From positions 48,194,746 through 48,258,745 of the forward strand of contig OY744613.1 in the NCBI GenBank assembly GCA_963556255.1: a DNA stretch of 64,000 bases, written 5' to 3'. Below, one piece after another: positions 63,413 to 64,000 of the stretch (positions are counted from its first letter, which is position 1; each line of letters starts with the position of its first letter). The position numbers were made by a program, and so were the translations under genes. The stretch is from Allolobophora icterica. Lineage: Eukaryota > Annelida > Clitellata > Crassiclitellata > Lumbricidae. The notes below the pieces were generated by a model that was given only the letters and a program-made list of their open reading frames with translations, was not told the DNA's origin and did no database searches.

Positions 63413-63670
63413 CACCCGGGCCCGCACTAGCCTTAATGCGGCCCTGATCTCCTTACATCCCGCCACGCAGTCCGCGGTCTTTGGTTGAGCCTATTATTAT
63501 ATAGATGTAGCACTGCCATGGGCTCTCGTGCATTTCGAGTTGAAGCCACCAAGAAATGGAACAGACTACCAATGTTTATCCATTGCTCGACCTATTCTTC
63601 TTCTTTCAAGAAACGCCTCAAAACTCACTACTTAGGCCTATCAATGGCTTTCAAACATCTAGATGTCTAA

Positions 63671-63965
63671 TAATAGCTCTTCATCTGGCGACTGACTAAC
63701 CGCGCCTCAGATTCACATTTCTGTGTGACTTTGAGCAAGTTAAAAATGTTCGTAATAAATAATAAATAATAATATAACTACAAGCACATATAGATTTATA
63801 CTGTTTCTTATGACAGGCCAACAAATACTAAACTCTAGCACAGACGCAACAGTTACTGACGTTGTTTATTTTAGGCATGATGTGCACACCACTTAACTGT
63901 GTCCATCACAAACAAAGAACCTGCATTTGCTACAAACGGTACGTATTTTTGTCTTCCTTGCATAA
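63671..63965. other. No recognised feature
   Basis: Short AT-rich sequence between the LINE end and the final fold-back arm. Confidence 0.45.
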
Positions 63966-63969
63966 TTTG

Positions 63970-64000
63970 CGGGATACGGAAATTTCGCCCCCGGAAGAAT
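63970..64000. mobile_element. Start of another fold-back arm (F6), cut by the window edge
   Basis: CGGAAATTTCGCCCCCGGAA at the window end repeats the arm phrase of F5 (GACATTTCGCCCCCCGGAAG). The rest of the element lies outside. Confidence 0.45.

Larger units (their letters stand above)
62690..63670 (+). mobile_element. L2-like LINE fragment, interrupted
   Basis: LSHQLHWFLVEFRIRLN and NYKILTKCTT (62,697-62,790) are followed after an insert by LLTSRHAV (about 63,450), SRAFRVEATKKWNRLP and SSSFKKRLKTHYLGL, ending near 63,670. This is the familiar order of L2 C-termini. Non-LINE sequence from about 62,818 to 63,445, including the palindrome and element F10, splits it. Confidence 0.8.

Noticed and set aside
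63485..63670. 61-residue plus-strand protein
   Set aside because: It is the C-terminal end of an L2-like reverse transcriptase (SRAFRVEATKKWNRLP, SSSFKKRLKTHYLGL), not a host gene.

Overview
This is an animal nuclear genome window: AT-rich, intron-bearing, and crowded with transposons. It suggests a marine invertebrate, possibly an echinoderm or another deuterostome. That guess rests on family content (C2H2 fingers, Ig exons, RTE, L2 and hAT elements) and a very high density of the 8-bp palindrome TAGGCCTA; nothing in the window fixes the species.

Layout. From 0 to 36 kb lies a cluster of five poly-C2H2 zinc-finger loci on alternating strands: ZNF-A (+, 3.2-4.7 kb), ZNF-B (-, 9.6-11.6 kb), ZNF-C (+, 21.9-23.6 kb), ZNF-E (-, 25.2-26.2 kb) and ZNF-D (+, 30.3-31.8 kb). 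A and D are paralogues, as are B and E, and their flanks were duplicated with them. A third copy of the A/D upstream block sits at 33.9-35.8 kb with no gene behind it. All five share an unusual C-terminal finger-like tail. Only D (and C from its present start) reads intact; A, B and E carry frameshifts or stops. An RTE-type LINE (17.6-20.6 kb) separates B from C. From 36 to 47 kb there is no clear host gene, only duplicated blocks and hAT, L2 and gag-like remnants. From 47.2 to 58.6 kb on the minus strand are seven Ig-domain exons, all with phase 1-1 borders, forming two colinear V / C2-like / I / I units; one exon of the second unit survives only as a scrap. They form either one receptor-like gene with a duplicated block or two tandem paralogues. 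No leader, membrane segment or cytoplasmic tail is convincingly visible. From 58.6 to 64 kb nested transposons dominate.

Mobile DNA. Target-site duplications can be read directly for many elements: 8-bp for hAT-type, TTAA for two piggyBac-type, TAA for a Harbinger-like one. They can also be read for a family of small fold-back elements (7-10 bp duplications) whose ends mostly begin GGT and whose interiors share a tandem 'CTTCTAGTTTTAGT' core although their outer arms differ.

The most unusual observations are: (1) about 25 perfect TAGGCCTA sites where about one is expected, with paralogue comparisons showing that GGCCTA was inserted at pre-existing TA dinucleotides; (2) the fold-back family with divergent arms and a conserved core; (3) the conserved tail finger of the ZNF cluster; (4) the duplicated Ig exon unit.
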